Positions 6,602 to 13,375 of a stretch of 16,653 nucleotides of DNA are shown here, piece after piece. The DNA is from Actinomycetota bacterium. Its GTDB lineage: Bacteria > Actinomycetota > Acidimicrobiia > Acidimicrobiales > Ilumatobacteraceae. Position numbers and translations under genes: made by a program. How positions within the stretch are numbered: the first letter of the stretch is position 1; every line of letters starts with the position of its first letter. The notes under the pieces are model-generated. The model was given only the letters and a program-made list of their open reading frames with translations. It searched no databases and was not told the DNA's origin. Where the stretch lies: NCBI GenBank assembly GCA_005789925.1, contig SXWG01000064.1, positions 1 to 16,653 on the forward strand. Direction: 5' to 3'.

Positions 6602-8257
6602 TCACCCGCGAAGGTCGTCTGCGACGGCCAACACCAGATTGCGTCCCTCGTCATCAAGTGATGCGAGGTATTGGTCGTCAATCTCGTTGGCAAACAACAC
6701 TCGGTCGACGTCCTGGTGGCCAGGTTTTTCCATCCAGATTGCGTGCAACAGAAACGGCACGGTTGAGCCCCGTGGAGCACGTGCCACGGCGACAGGGCCT
6801 TGGCTCACGTCGGCTGCATCGAAGCATTCGACTCGGAACCCGTCATCGTTCAGCACCGGCACGACGACGTAACCCGCTCCACCGCTTGACGAGCGAGCGA
6901 ACGCTGGTGACGTGGGTAGGTCCTCTGGCCCCGAGAACCGATGCTGTGCGATCAGCCGAAGTCCACCGTGTTCAAATGTGGTGAGCGATGGACGAGTGTC
7001 CGCCCCCATGAACATGCTCGCGTCGACCCTTTCACCATAAATGTCAAGCACCCGACGAGCGAGCATGTCAGGACGAAACCCCTGCGTCACGACGTGATGA
7101 ACGTCTGAATCGTGCCCGTCACCATTGACCGCAGCCGATGCTGACAACTGAATATTCCACATGAACGGATGCGCAGACACAGCTTCGACGCCCACTTCGC
7201 CGCGCTCGGGATGAAAACACATTTCAGACATCGTCTGAAGTGACATTCCCATTTGGTAGAAGCCGTGGTGCTCCCGAGCAATCGGCTCGCCGTGCAGATT
7301 GACATCGTCTGCACGTAGGCGATAACCCAAATCTGTGAGGTTCATGTGTTCAAACAACACACGCACGCCAGATGAGTCGTCCCAATGTGCGTAATAGTGC
7401 CCGGTAGTCGGCCCGAACTCAGCGCGGTGGTATCGCACCGGTGTGCCCGGAGACGTGACCAGAAGATCGTCTTTACGAACGAAATACACGGGGACTCGCT
7501 CGTCAATTGTCACGGTTCGCTCACCGCCGAACACTTCGTTCATGTCAGCCTTGAAATTTCCGGAGTCAGCCATGACCAACCAATCACGCGATTGTGAGAC
7601 CGTGTGCATCGACCCGACGACCAACGCTCCGTCGAGAGGCCACGACTTGACCTCGGTCGTCGTGCCGTCGTAACGGACGACATGCGGCTGCAATCCCCCG
7701 GCGGTGAAGACCAGCTTGACTGTCCACATGCAAGATCGTTCGTGGTCGACAACCGGATGTGCGGTCGAGAAAATCTGCGGCATCACTGTGCGTGATCCGA
7801 ACGAGTCCCCGCCCCAGCTGCGAGATGATCCCACTTCGCCAAGAAATGTCATCGTCGATGGGTCAATTTCGACTGGTCGACCGACGTCCCATGTCGCGAA
7901 CAATCGTCCGTTCCACTGGAGTGGTGCTGTGTTTGCCATGTTGGCGTGTCCATACGGTGAATCAAGACCCATCGTGCCACCAGTGAATCGACCGGCAGCT
8001 TTGTCATGGAGGCGCTTGATCGGTGTGTCGTGTTCATGTACACGCCACGCCAATGCCCCGGCACCTGCGCCGTGTCGACCTGGTGTGAGGGTCAACCTGA
8101 CCATCGCCCCGAAACCGAACAGCTGATACGTGAGTCGTGGGTCTCCAACCGGCGCACTGATGAACACGTCACCTGAAATGTCACTTGGCCACGTTCCCTC
8201 AATCGCGAGATCAAGGTCGGCGAGTGGCGACGTGAGTATCGATGTCGGAGTCGACAT
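6602..8257 (-). CDS. Carotenoid oxygenase family protein (RPE65/CCD-like)
   Basis: A 551-residue member of the carotenoid cleavage oxygenase family, seven-bladed propeller enzymes that use Fe(II) held by four His to cleave a conjugated double bond in carotenoids, apocarotenoids or stilbenoid-like compounds. Family signatures appear in order: FGFGAMVRLTL (about 47-57), GHANMANTAPLQWNGRLFATW followed by PVEIDPSTMTFLG, STAHPVVD (H167), SMHTVSQSRDWLVMAD (H218), LFEHMN (H304), PTSPAFARS...GYVVVPV, and the C-terminal FLLHAIW (H505). These four His are the expected iron ligands. Length is slightly above the common 450-500 residues. The substrate cannot be read from sequence; cleavage of a carotenoid to retinal-type products is one option. 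ATG 8257 has TAAAGT 6 nt upstream, so the mRNA is probably leaderless. A di-iron ferritin-like gene follows after 12 bp. Confidence 0.85.
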   Translation of the reverse strand: MSTPTSILTSPLADLDLAIEGTWPSDISGDVFISAPVGDPRLTYQLFGFGAMVRLTLTPGRHGAGAGALAWRVHEHDTPIKRLHDKAAGRFTGGTMGLDSPYGHANMANTAPLQWNGRLFATWDVGRPVEIDPSTMTFLGEVGSSRSWGGDSFGSRTVMPQIFSTAHPVVDHERSCMWTVKLVFTAGGLQPHVVRYDGTTTEVKSWPLDGALVVGSMHTVSQSRDWLVMADSGNFKADMNEVFGGERTVTIDERVPVYFVRKDDLLVTSPGTPVRYHRAEFGPTTGHYYAHWDDSSGVRVLFEHMNLTDLGYRLRADDVNLHGEPIAREHHGFYQMGMSLQTMSEMCFHPERGEVGVEAVSAHPFMWNIQLSASAAVNGDGHDSDVHHVVTQGFRPDMLARRVLDIYGERVDASMFMGADTRPSLTTFEHGGLRLIAQHRFSGPEDLPTSPAFARSSSGGAGYVVVPVLNDDGFRVECFDAADVSQGPVAVARAPRGSTVPFLLHAIWMEKPGHQDVDRVLFANEIDDQYLASLDDEGRNLVLAVADDLRG

Positions 8258-8263
8258 GTCCTG

Positions 8264-8269
8264 ACTTTA
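8264..8269 (-). promoter_or_regulatory. Candidate leaderless -10 box (TAAAGT) for the carotenoid-oxygenase unit
   Basis: On the minus strand TAAAGT is followed by CAGGAC and ATG 8257. The AGGA inside the spacer is only 1 nt from the ATG, too close for a ribosome binding site, so the 6-nt spacing of a leaderless promoter explains the region better. It faces the oppositely oriented TACGGT of the divergent gene, 54 bp away. Confidence 0.5.
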
Positions 8270-8323
8270 TGCGCATCTGTGAGTTGCTAGGACCGTTGCC
8301 GAGAGTGGTGCTCACGACGCAAC

Positions 8324-8329
8324 TACGGT
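8324..8329 (+). promoter_or_regulatory. Candidate leaderless -10 box (TACGGT) for the ABM-domain gene
   Basis: TACGGT is followed by GGAGTC and then ATG 8336. The GGAG in the spacer ends 2 nt before the ATG, closer than a normal ribosome binding site, whereas the 6-nt spacing is exactly that seen at other probable leaderless starts in this window. No clear -35 box is seen. Confidence 0.45.
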
Positions 8330-8335
8330 GGAGTC

Positions 8336-8932
8336 ATGCCCGAGTTGACCGGTGACTTCGACACAGGCAAATTGCCCCGTATTGCCCAAGGCTCCGTCAC
8401 GGTCACAATCGCGCGTACGGTCGAGCCCGGCCACGATGCTCGTTTTCTCGCGTGGAGCGACGAGATGCTCACTGCAGTACGAACTGCCGAGGGTTGTCTG
8501 GGTGCGATGACGCTTCGCCCGGGAGCCGACAGCGACGAGTACCACATGGTGTTTCGGTTTGTCGACGTCATTCACTTGCGTCGTTGGGAACGATCACCGA
8601 AGCGCGAAGAATTGCTCGGTCTCGTCGATGACATCATCAAGAGCGAACGCATCACCGTGACTCCGGGTACCGATCAATTCTTCAACGCCCAATCAGAGGC
8701 GCAGCCACAACAATCGCGCACTCGCAAGTTCCTCGCCGACACTGCCTGGGTGTACCCCATCGCACTGGGCTTCACGGTCATCGTTGCCCCGTATGTCGGA
8801 AATCTTGATCTGCTTCCGCGTGTTCTCATCTCGACATTGTTCGTCGGCGCGACGAGCAAATACGCGACTGAGCCTGTTCGCAAGTGGTGGCGCCGACGCA
8901 AGATGCTTCCGCAAGGCGTCGTACTTCGCTGA
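8336..8932 (+). CDS. ABM-domain protein with C-terminal membrane hairpin (COG3224-like)
   Basis: A 198-residue protein. Residues about 17-115 form an antibiotic-biosynthesis-monooxygenase (dimeric alpha/beta barrel) domain: SVTVTIARTVEPGHDARFLAW, then EGCLGAMTLRPG and YHMVFRFVDVIHLRRWERSP. Residues about 130-185 hold two hydrophobic segments (WVYPIALGFTVIVAPYV and LLPRVLISTLFVGATS) around a short loop, followed by a basic tail (RKWWRRRK). This order matches the uncharacterised COG3224 group, in which an ABM domain is tethered to the membrane. ABM proteins range from quinol monooxygenases to heme-degrading enzymes; no function can be assigned here. It diverges from the carotenoid oxygenase across 78 bp, suggesting shared control. 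It converges on the dehydrogenase gene with a 22-bp gap. Confidence 0.75.
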   Translation: MPELTGDFDTGKLPRIAQGSVTVTIARTVEPGHDARFLAWSDEMLTAVRTAEGCLGAMTLRPGADSDEYHMVFRFVDVIHLRRWERSPKREELLGLVDDIIKSERITVTPGTDQFFNAQSEAQPQQSRTRKFLADTAWVYPIALGFTVIVAPYVGNLDLLPRVLISTLFVGATSKYATEPVRKWWRRRKMLPQGVVLR

Positions 8933-8954
8933 ACCTTGTTGTAATGACGAAACG

Positions 8955-10241
8955 TCAGGCTGGAACAACGGCGCGGCGCACTGGACGATCCCATCCGGGC
9001 TGACCAGTCGATTTCGGCCGCGGCCACAGACCAGGTCCCATCTCGACCATGCCGTGGTGGGTGCTGTAGTCACCGAGCAAGTTGAGGAACGGCACCGCAT
9101 CGAATGCTTCTGGTCCGCGCACACCTGTGCCTTTCCAACTTCCGTTCGCCAACAACTCGATCGCAACGACCGGACAAATGGCTGTCTGCCACAACACTGC
9201 TTGAGAACCCCATTCGCGCATCGTGGTCTCGTTGTCAGCCACGTGATACAGGTATACCTCACGGTGCTCACCGTCATAAGTGCCCTTCACCCATGTTCCC
9301 GCACAGGTCTTTCCGTGCATGAGGTGTCCGAGCTTCGAAGGGTTCGGCAACACCGTCGCGAGCACGTCGCGTGGCGCGACGTGCACATCGCCGACTTTGA
9401 TTCGTTCTTTGCTGTCGAGACCTAAATAGGCGAATGTCTTCAACCAGTCGATGAACTCGGCACCAAGTCCGTACTTGAATGTCACTCGCTGACAATCGAT
9501 CTCTCGCGGAATGAGCACGACTTCTTCGTGCTCCACGTTGACACACTCGACCGGTCCGATTCCCGCCGGAAAATGGAACACTTCCGGTTCACTGAAACAT
9601 TCGGTGGTGTACAAACCACGATGCTTGTCCCACACGATTGGGGGGTTCAGACACTCCTCGATGGTGGTCCAGATGGAAAATGTCGGTGCGAAGTCAAGTC
9701 CGTCGATGGACAAGTTCGATCCGTCACGCACACCAATTTCGTCGATGGTGTCGAACAGATGGTCGGCTGCATAGCGAGCGAACACGTCGCTCAGACCCGG
9801 CTCGACTCCCATACCGATGAGTGCAAGAAGACCCTTTTCGCGCCATGCGCCGTCATCGGAGATCTGGTCAGCACCGAGTGGCTTGCCCACTTCTTCATAC
9901 GGATTCGTGGGATGCGGCTCACTCAGGTTCATGGCCATGTCGACGTAGTTTGCGCCCGCCTTAAAACACGCGTTGAAGATGATCACGTTCAAGCGGGGGT
10001 CGCACGCATTCACCACCACATCGGCCTTGACGGACTGGATGAGGTTCACAACGTCAGATTCACTTCGCGCATCAACCTGCGCGGCGGAGAATTTTCCTGG
10101 GTCGTCCAGGGCGGAAATGGCCTGTTCTGCGCTCTCCTTGCTGATGTCAGCGAGGACGAACGAGTCGAAGAACGACCGGGTCTCTGCGATGGATGCCATT
10201 GAGGCTCCCACACCGCCTGCTCCTACTACGAGGATATTCAT
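8955..10241 (-). CDS. Saccharopine dehydrogenase family protein (carboxynorspermidine-dehydrogenase-like)
   Basis: A 428-residue oxidoreductase of the COG1748 (Lys9-like) family. The N-terminus ILVVGAGGVGASMA has the GxGxxG dinucleotide loop (residues 7-12). Further matches are VVNACDP, ANYVDMAM, GMGVEPGLSDVFARYA, a central alpha/beta substrate domain, and the late segment KTCAGTWVKGTYDG. Length and layout resemble carboxynorspermidine synthase of the alternative spermidine pathway as well as bacterial saccharopine reductases. The actual reaction is not decidable from sequence: reductive coupling of an amine with an aldehyde, or the reverse, is the shared chemistry. ATG 10241 is preceded by GGTGA, a modest ribosome binding site with short spacing. 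An imperfect inverted repeat lies 51-72 bp upstream. It follows the FKBP gene on the same strand after 92 bp, and no carboxynorspermidine decarboxylase is in the window. Confidence 0.8.
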   Translation of the reverse strand: MNILVVGAGGVGASMASIAETRSFFDSFVLADISKESAEQAISALDDPGKFSAAQVDARSESDVVNLIQSVKADVVVNACDPRLNVIIFNACFKAGANYVDMAMNLSEPHPTNPYEEVGKPLGADQISDDGAWREKGLLALIGMGVEPGLSDVFARYAADHLFDTIDEIGVRDGSNLSIDGLDFAPTFSIWTTIEECLNPPIVWDKHRGLYTTECFSEPEVFHFPAGIGPVECVNVEHEEVVLIPREIDCQRVTFKYGLGAEFIDWLKTFAYLGLDSKERIKVGDVHVAPRDVLATVLPNPSKLGHLMHGKTCAGTWVKGTYDGEHREVYLYHVADNETTMREWGSQAVLWQTAICPVVAIELLANGSWKGTGVRGPEAFDAVPFLNLLGDYSTHHGMVEMGPGLWPRPKSTGQPGWDRPVRRAVVPA

Positions 10242-10291
10242 GATTCACCACTGCTACGCGGGGCGTACCCTGCTCATGCTTTCTTTGTGCA

Positions 10292-10313
10292 ATTCAACGC
10301 ATTTGCATTGAAT
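10292..10313. repeat. Imperfect inverted repeat upstream of the dehydrogenase gene
   Basis: ATTCAACGC (10292-10300) and GCATTGAAT (10305-10313) are complementary except for one C/A mismatch, around a 4-nt ATTT loop. The repeat sits between the FKBP stop and the dehydrogenase start, with its near edge 51 bp from the ATG. It has no following T-run on either strand, so an operator is as likely as a terminator for FKBP. This is a structural observation with no identified binding protein. Confidence 0.4.
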
Positions 10314-10333
10314 CGTGGTCACATTCTACAGGG

Positions 10334-10705
10334 TTAGAAAACGTTCAGCAGGTCGACGACAAAGACCAGTGTCTCTCCGCCTTTGATGACCCCGCCAGCA
10401 CCCTGGCTTCCATATCCCATATGGGGTGGAATGGTGAGTCTGCGTCGACCCCCCACTTTCATTCCGGCGACACCATCGTCCCAACCGGAGATGACCTGAC
10501 CCGCGCCAAGTCGAAATTCGAAAGTGTCGTTGCGATCCCACGATGCATCAAACTGGCGCTGCGTGCTCCATGCAACTCCTACGTAGTGCACATCGACACT
10601 GCGACCTTTCACTGCCTCATCGCCCGTGCCCACGACCAAGTCTTCGATGAGGAGATCAGCCGGTGGTTCACCAGCTGGAATTGCGACGTCAGGTTTTGAA
10701 CTCAT
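10334..10705 (-). CDS. FKBP-type peptidyl-prolyl cis-trans isomerase
   Basis: A 123-residue single-domain FKBP, cytosolic as no signal peptide is present. After a Pro-rich start (IPAGEPPADL) come the FKBP core elements: VDVHYVGV, FDASWDRNDTFEFRLGAGQVISGWDDGVAGMKVGGRRRLTIPP, MGYG, and the final strand LVFVVDLLNVF. Hydrophobic-pocket residues Tyr (HYVG), Phe/Asp (FDAS), Val-Ile-Trp (QVISGW) and Tyr (GYG) are all present. The loop usually read as IPPNATLVF is IKGGETLVF here, a local difference in the flap near the active site. The role is catalysis of prolyl isomerisation in protein folding. ATG 10705 is preceded by TATTGT at 6 nt, a probable leaderless start. It diverges from the thioesterase gene. 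Confidence 0.9.
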   Translation of the reverse strand: MSSKPDVAIPAGEPPADLLIEDLVVGTGDEAVKGRSVDVHYVGVAWSTQRQFDASWDRNDTFEFRLGAGQVISGWDDGVAGMKVGGRRRLTIPPHMGYGSQGAGGVIKGGETLVFVVDLLNVF

Positions 10706-10711
10706 TCATTT

Positions 10712-10717
10712 ACAATA
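10712..10717 (-). promoter_or_regulatory. Candidate leaderless -10 box (TATTGT) for FKBP
   Basis: On the minus strand TATTGT is followed by AAATGA and ATG 10705, a 6-nt spacer with no Shine-Dalgarno. It is among the closest matches to TATAAT in this window, and its spacing equals that at three other first genes. The 78-bp gap to the divergent thioesterase also holds the opposing TACTTT at 10769. Confidence 0.5.
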
Positions 10718-10768
10718 GTCAGCGCACTTAGACGACGTGAAGCACAGCGGAACATCAGTCGAAGGTGA

Positions 10769-10774
10769 TACTTT
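10769..10774 (+). promoter_or_regulatory. Candidate -10 box (TACTTT) for the thioesterase gene
   Basis: TACTTT ends 9 nt before ATG 10784, and 3 nt before an alternative in-frame TTG 10778. A start of transcription near 10781 would leave only a few leader bases. No ribosome binding site is visible between the box and the ATG. The spacing is looser than at the other genes, so confidence is lower. Confidence 0.35.
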
Positions 10775-10783
10775 GCCTTGCCG

Positions 10784-11452
10784 ATGAGTACGGAACCGTC
10801 CCCACGTTCTGCGATGGAACTCGCACTCTCCATGGGAGATGACATTCCGGGGCCTGACTCAATTTCCTCTGAATCACACGAGCTTGTCACCGCCGTACGC
10901 GAGTTGCTCGACGCCGTCATGCGCACCGACGTCGACGATGCCACCAAAGCATCAATCACGACTGATCTTGCCACCATCATCAGTCGACTCCGCTCGAAGG
11001 AACGACAGCCATACATCACCGTCGTACGCCATGTGAACGGGCGAATCGAAAACGTCACGCAGGCGGGGTCGGGGCCGCTCAATCCGCGTGCACCAATCGT
11101 GTCGTTCGATCGTGTGCCAGTGCCGGGAAGCACCTATGCACCGGTTGAAGTGACAGCCCATGCGGTACTCGACGCATCCATGTCGGGACCGCCTGAGAAG
11201 GCCCATGGCGGCATAGTGGCCACCATGCTCGACGAAGTGCTCGGCGTCGCATCGACCGCTGCGGGTGCAAGCGGTCTCACTGTCGCGCTCAACATTCAAT
11301 TCCGTGCGGGCACACCACTCGGTGTGCCGCTCACCGTCACTGCCCGCGGTACCGGGGTCGACGGTCGAAAATCTTTCGCCAGTGGCGAAGTTCGCCATGG
11401 TGACACAGTGGTTGCAGAAGCCACTGCGGTGTACGTGTCAGTACACAAGTAG
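10784..11452 (+). CDS. PaaI-family hotdog-fold thioesterase
   Basis: A 222-residue protein. The C-terminal half (about 115-222) is a 4HBT/PaaI-like hotdog domain: KAHGGIVATMLDEVLG is the substrate helix, with HGG and the acidic D/E expected at the catalytic site. LTVALNIQFRAGTPLGVPLTVTARG and GEVRHGDTVVAEATAVYVSV form the sheet. The expected reaction is hydrolysis of an acyl-CoA or aryl-CoA thioester. The N-terminal half contains a helical stretch (about 30-75) without recognised family identity, making the protein longer than minimal PaaI proteins (about 140 residues), as in many actinobacterial and THEM4-like relatives. I start at ATG 10784; TTG 10778 two codons upstream is the alternative. 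It faces the LOG-family gene with a 10-bp gap containing a hairpin. Confidence 0.8.
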   Translation: MSTEPSPRSAMELALSMGDDIPGPDSISSESHELVTAVRELLDAVMRTDVDDATKASITTDLATIISRLRSKERQPYITVVRHVNGRIENVTQAGSGPLNPRAPIVSFDRVPVPGSTYAPVEVTAHAVLDASMSGPPEKAHGGIVATMLDEVLGVASTAAGASGLTVALNIQFRAGTPLGVPLTVTARGTGVDGRKSFASGEVRHGDTVVAEATAVYVSVHK

Positions 11453-11455
11453 GCA

Positions 11456-11473
11456 CACGCACTCAGGTGCGTG
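11456..11473. terminator. Hairpin between convergent genes, possible bidirectional terminator
   Basis: CACGCAC (11456-11462) pairs perfectly with GTGCGTG (11467-11473) around a TCAG loop. It fills the 10-bp gap between the thioesterase stop and the LOG-family stop and enters the end of the latter gene. GC-rich stems without a U-tract are common in high-GC actinobacteria, but termination is inferred only from position. The right arm lies in a GTGC-rich run, which could give a stem by chance. Confidence 0.35.
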
Positions 11474-12203
11474 CGTGCTCACCGAGTGCGCGAATGGGAG
11501 TCAAGCGACGGTGCAATTTGAATCGCTCGACAGCACATCGCTGCACGTGCGCGACGGCCTCATCGACGCTGTCGGTGACGAGCAGCAAGTCGAGGTCCTC
11601 GCGATTGATCGTTCCGTGCGTCACCATGTCGTCGAGTTGAGCGACTAGGGAGGACCAATACTCGGTGCCCATGACCACCATCGGAAAGTCGTGGATCTTG
11701 GCAGTCTGAATAAGCGTGAGCGCCTCGAAAAGTTCGTCAAGTGTGCCGAATCCGCCGGGCATGACGATGAACGCATATGAATACTTGACGAGCATCACCT
11801 TGCGCACGAAGAAATACCTGAAGTCGACCGACACGTCCAGATACGGGTTGGCGTGTTTCTCGCGCGGCAAGTTGATCGTGCATCCGACGCTGAATCCGCC
11901 GGCATCTTTTGCGCCCCTGTTTGCAGCTTGCATGATGCCCGGGCCGCCGCCGGTCATGACGGTGAAGCCGAGACGACTCATCTCGGATCCGACACGGCGT
12001 GCAAGTTCGTAATCGTGCGTTCCTTCAGCGATGCGCGCTGAACCGAACACGGTGACGCACGGTCCGACGAAGTGCAGGCGCCGGAATCCGTTGATGAGCT
12101 CTCGTGTCACTCGGGTGACTGTGCCCAGCTCTCGTAGTCGAGTGCGCGGCCCATCGAGAAAAGAGCGCTCTGAATATTCAATGTCTTCAAGGTTTGAATT
12201 CAT
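11463..12203 (-). CDS. LOG-family nucleotide 5'-monophosphate phosphoribohydrolase (TIGR00730)
   Basis: A 246-residue Rossmann-fold protein of the LOG / lysine-decarboxylase-like family. TVFGSARIAEG and MTGGGPGIMQAANRGAKDAGG form the nucleotide-binding half. PGGFGTLDELFEALTLIQT (about 149-167) is the diagnostic PGGxGTxxE catalytic motif, with the conserved Arg in FFVRKVMLVKY. Relatives release the base from nucleoside monophosphates; some activate cytokinins and others act on purine nucleotides. The old lysine-decarboxylase label for this family is not appropriate. I start at ATG 12203, 5 bp after the oxidase stop, because GGTGAG lies 4 nt before it; ATG 12221 would overlap the upstream gene and add six weak residues. 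The arrangement indicates co-transcription with the hydroxy-acid oxidase. Confidence 0.85.
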   Translation of the reverse strand: MNSNLEDIEYSERSFLDGPRTRLRELGTVTRVTRELINGFRRLHFVGPCVTVFGSARIAEGTHDYELARRVGSEMSRLGFTVMTGGGPGIMQAANRGAKDAGGFSVGCTINLPREKHANPYLDVSVDFRYFFVRKVMLVKYSYAFIVMPGGFGTLDELFEALTLIQTAKIHDFPMVVMGTEYWSSLVAQLDDMVTHGTINREDLDLLLVTDSVDEAVAHVQRCAVERFKLHRRLTPIRALGEHART

Positions 12204-12207
12204 GTCG

Positions 12208-12213
12208 CTCACC
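12208..12213 (-). promoter_or_regulatory. Ribosome binding site deciding the LOG-family start
   Basis: GGTGAG on the minus strand overlaps the TGA stop of the hydroxy-acid oxidase and lies 4 nt before ATG 12203. It would be downstream of the alternative ATG 12221, so it supports the shorter protein and translational coupling between the two genes. Confidence 0.5.
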
Positions 12214-13375
12214 ACAACCATGATGCATCGAGTTTGCGCACATCGTCACAACCGAGCAGATGCATCGTCTCGGTCAATTGTGCCGTCAATACATCGTGCA
12301 CCGCGGCGACCCCTGCATCACCGGCGAGTGCGAGACCATAGAGGTACGGACGTCCGATGAACACTGCCCGCGCTCCGAGCGCCATAGCTTTGGCGATATC
12401 AGAGCCGTGTCGCACACCACCATCCATGTACACCTCGGCACGGCCCGCGACTGCGTCGACCACTTCGGGTAGGGCTCGCAGTGTCGCTGGGGCACCATCG
12501 AGTTGTCGACCGCCATGGTTCGACACGATGATTGCGTCTGCGCCCACATCGACTGCACGTAGGGCATCTGCTGCGGTGAGGATTCCCTTGACCACCACGT
12601 TGCCGGTGAATCTTTGACGAATCCATTCGACGTCGCCCCATGCGGGCGGACTGTTGAAGATCGACGCGTGCGTGTTCACCTCTGCAAGTGATGGTGCATC
12701 GACCACGTTCGCCACGTGGAACGGCATGCCCGCTCGCATGAACCGCCACAGCCACCGTGGACGAACAATCGACATCGGCCCGAATCGTGTGATGGTGGTG
12801 AAATTCAGTGCGAGCGGGAACACGACCTTGTTCCGTGTGTCGCGCTCACGACTGGCCGGAACGTTCGTGTCGAGTGTGAGGACGATCGCACCGTAACCAG
12901 CGGCTTCTGCGCGTTCGACGAGACTCATCGCCCCTGCGCGACCACCGAGGAAGTACAACTGGAACCACTTCGTGGCGTTCGACGCGGCGGCGATGTGCTC
13001 GAGTGATTTGCTCGAATACGAACTGATTGCGGCGATTGTTCCACGACTCTCGGCAACGCGCACTGTGCCAGCCTCGGCGGCTGGGTGCATGGTGCCCATC
13101 AAACCGCACGGAGCAAAAAGAAGTGGGCTGTTCAGTTCCTGTCCGAGCACCGTTGTCTTCAATGAAATCGATGCCGGTGGTTCACCCATACGTGGTCTGA
13201 AGGTGATGTCGCCAAATGCATCACGATTCGCGGCCATCGTCCGCTCTGCACCTGAACCACCATCGATGTAGTCGAACACCATGCGCGGAAGGTGTCGACG
13301 CGCACGTTCTCGAGCATCTTCGATGTTCACGAAGCGGGCACGACGATGCAATGTCGAATGGTTCGAATCAGGCAC
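12209..13375 (-). CDS. FMN-dependent alpha-hydroxy-acid oxidase/dehydrogenase
   Basis: A 388-residue TIM-barrel flavoenzyme of the lactate/glycolate oxidase family, which oxidises L-2-hydroxy acids to 2-oxo acids. ARRHLPRMVFDYIDGGSG is the N-terminal helix; PLLFAPCGLMGTMHP, then WFQLYF, ALDTNV-like LTLDTNVPASRERD, and VVKGILTAADA line the FMN site. SNHGGRQLDG holds the catalytic His (H287) and substrate Arg (R290); YMDGGVRHGSDIAKAMALGARAVFIGRP binds the FMN phosphate. Membrane-targeting loops are not obvious, and the natural substrate is unknown. The open frame extends upstream to 13492, but I choose GTG 13375 because TATGTT lies exactly 6 nt before it; GTG 13330 is the alternative. With GTG 13375 the gene begins 24 bp from, or overlaps, the divergent MFS start. 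The LOG-family gene follows after 5 bp. Confidence 0.85.
   Translation of the reverse strand: MPDSNHSTLHRRARFVNIEDARERARRHLPRMVFDYIDGGSGAERTMAANRDAFGDITFRPRMGEPPASISLKTTVLGQELNSPLLFAPCGLMGTMHPAAEAGTVRVAESRGTIAAISSYSSKSLEHIAAASNATKWFQLYFLGGRAGAMSLVERAEAAGYGAIVLTLDTNVPASRERDTRNKVVFPLALNFTTITRFGPMSIVRPRWLWRFMRAGMPFHVANVVDAPSLAEVNTHASIFNSPPAWGDVEWIRQRFTGNVVVKGILTAADALRAVDVGADAIIVSNHGGRQLDGAPATLRALPEVVDAVAGRAEVYMDGGVRHGSDIAKAMALGARAVFIGRPYLYGLALAGDAGVAAVHDVLTAQLTETMHLLGCDDVRKLDASWLW

Noticed and set aside
8945..8957. TGACG-AAA-CGTCA hairpin between the convergent ABM and dehydrogenase genes
   Set aside because: A 5-bp stem with a 3-nt loop and no T-run, partly inside the stop codon; too weak to call a terminator.
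9528..10202. 225-codon plus-strand frame opposite the dehydrogenase gene
   Set aside because: Antisense shadow; the minus-strand translation is clearly a COG1748 enzyme and the plus-strand one has no family features.
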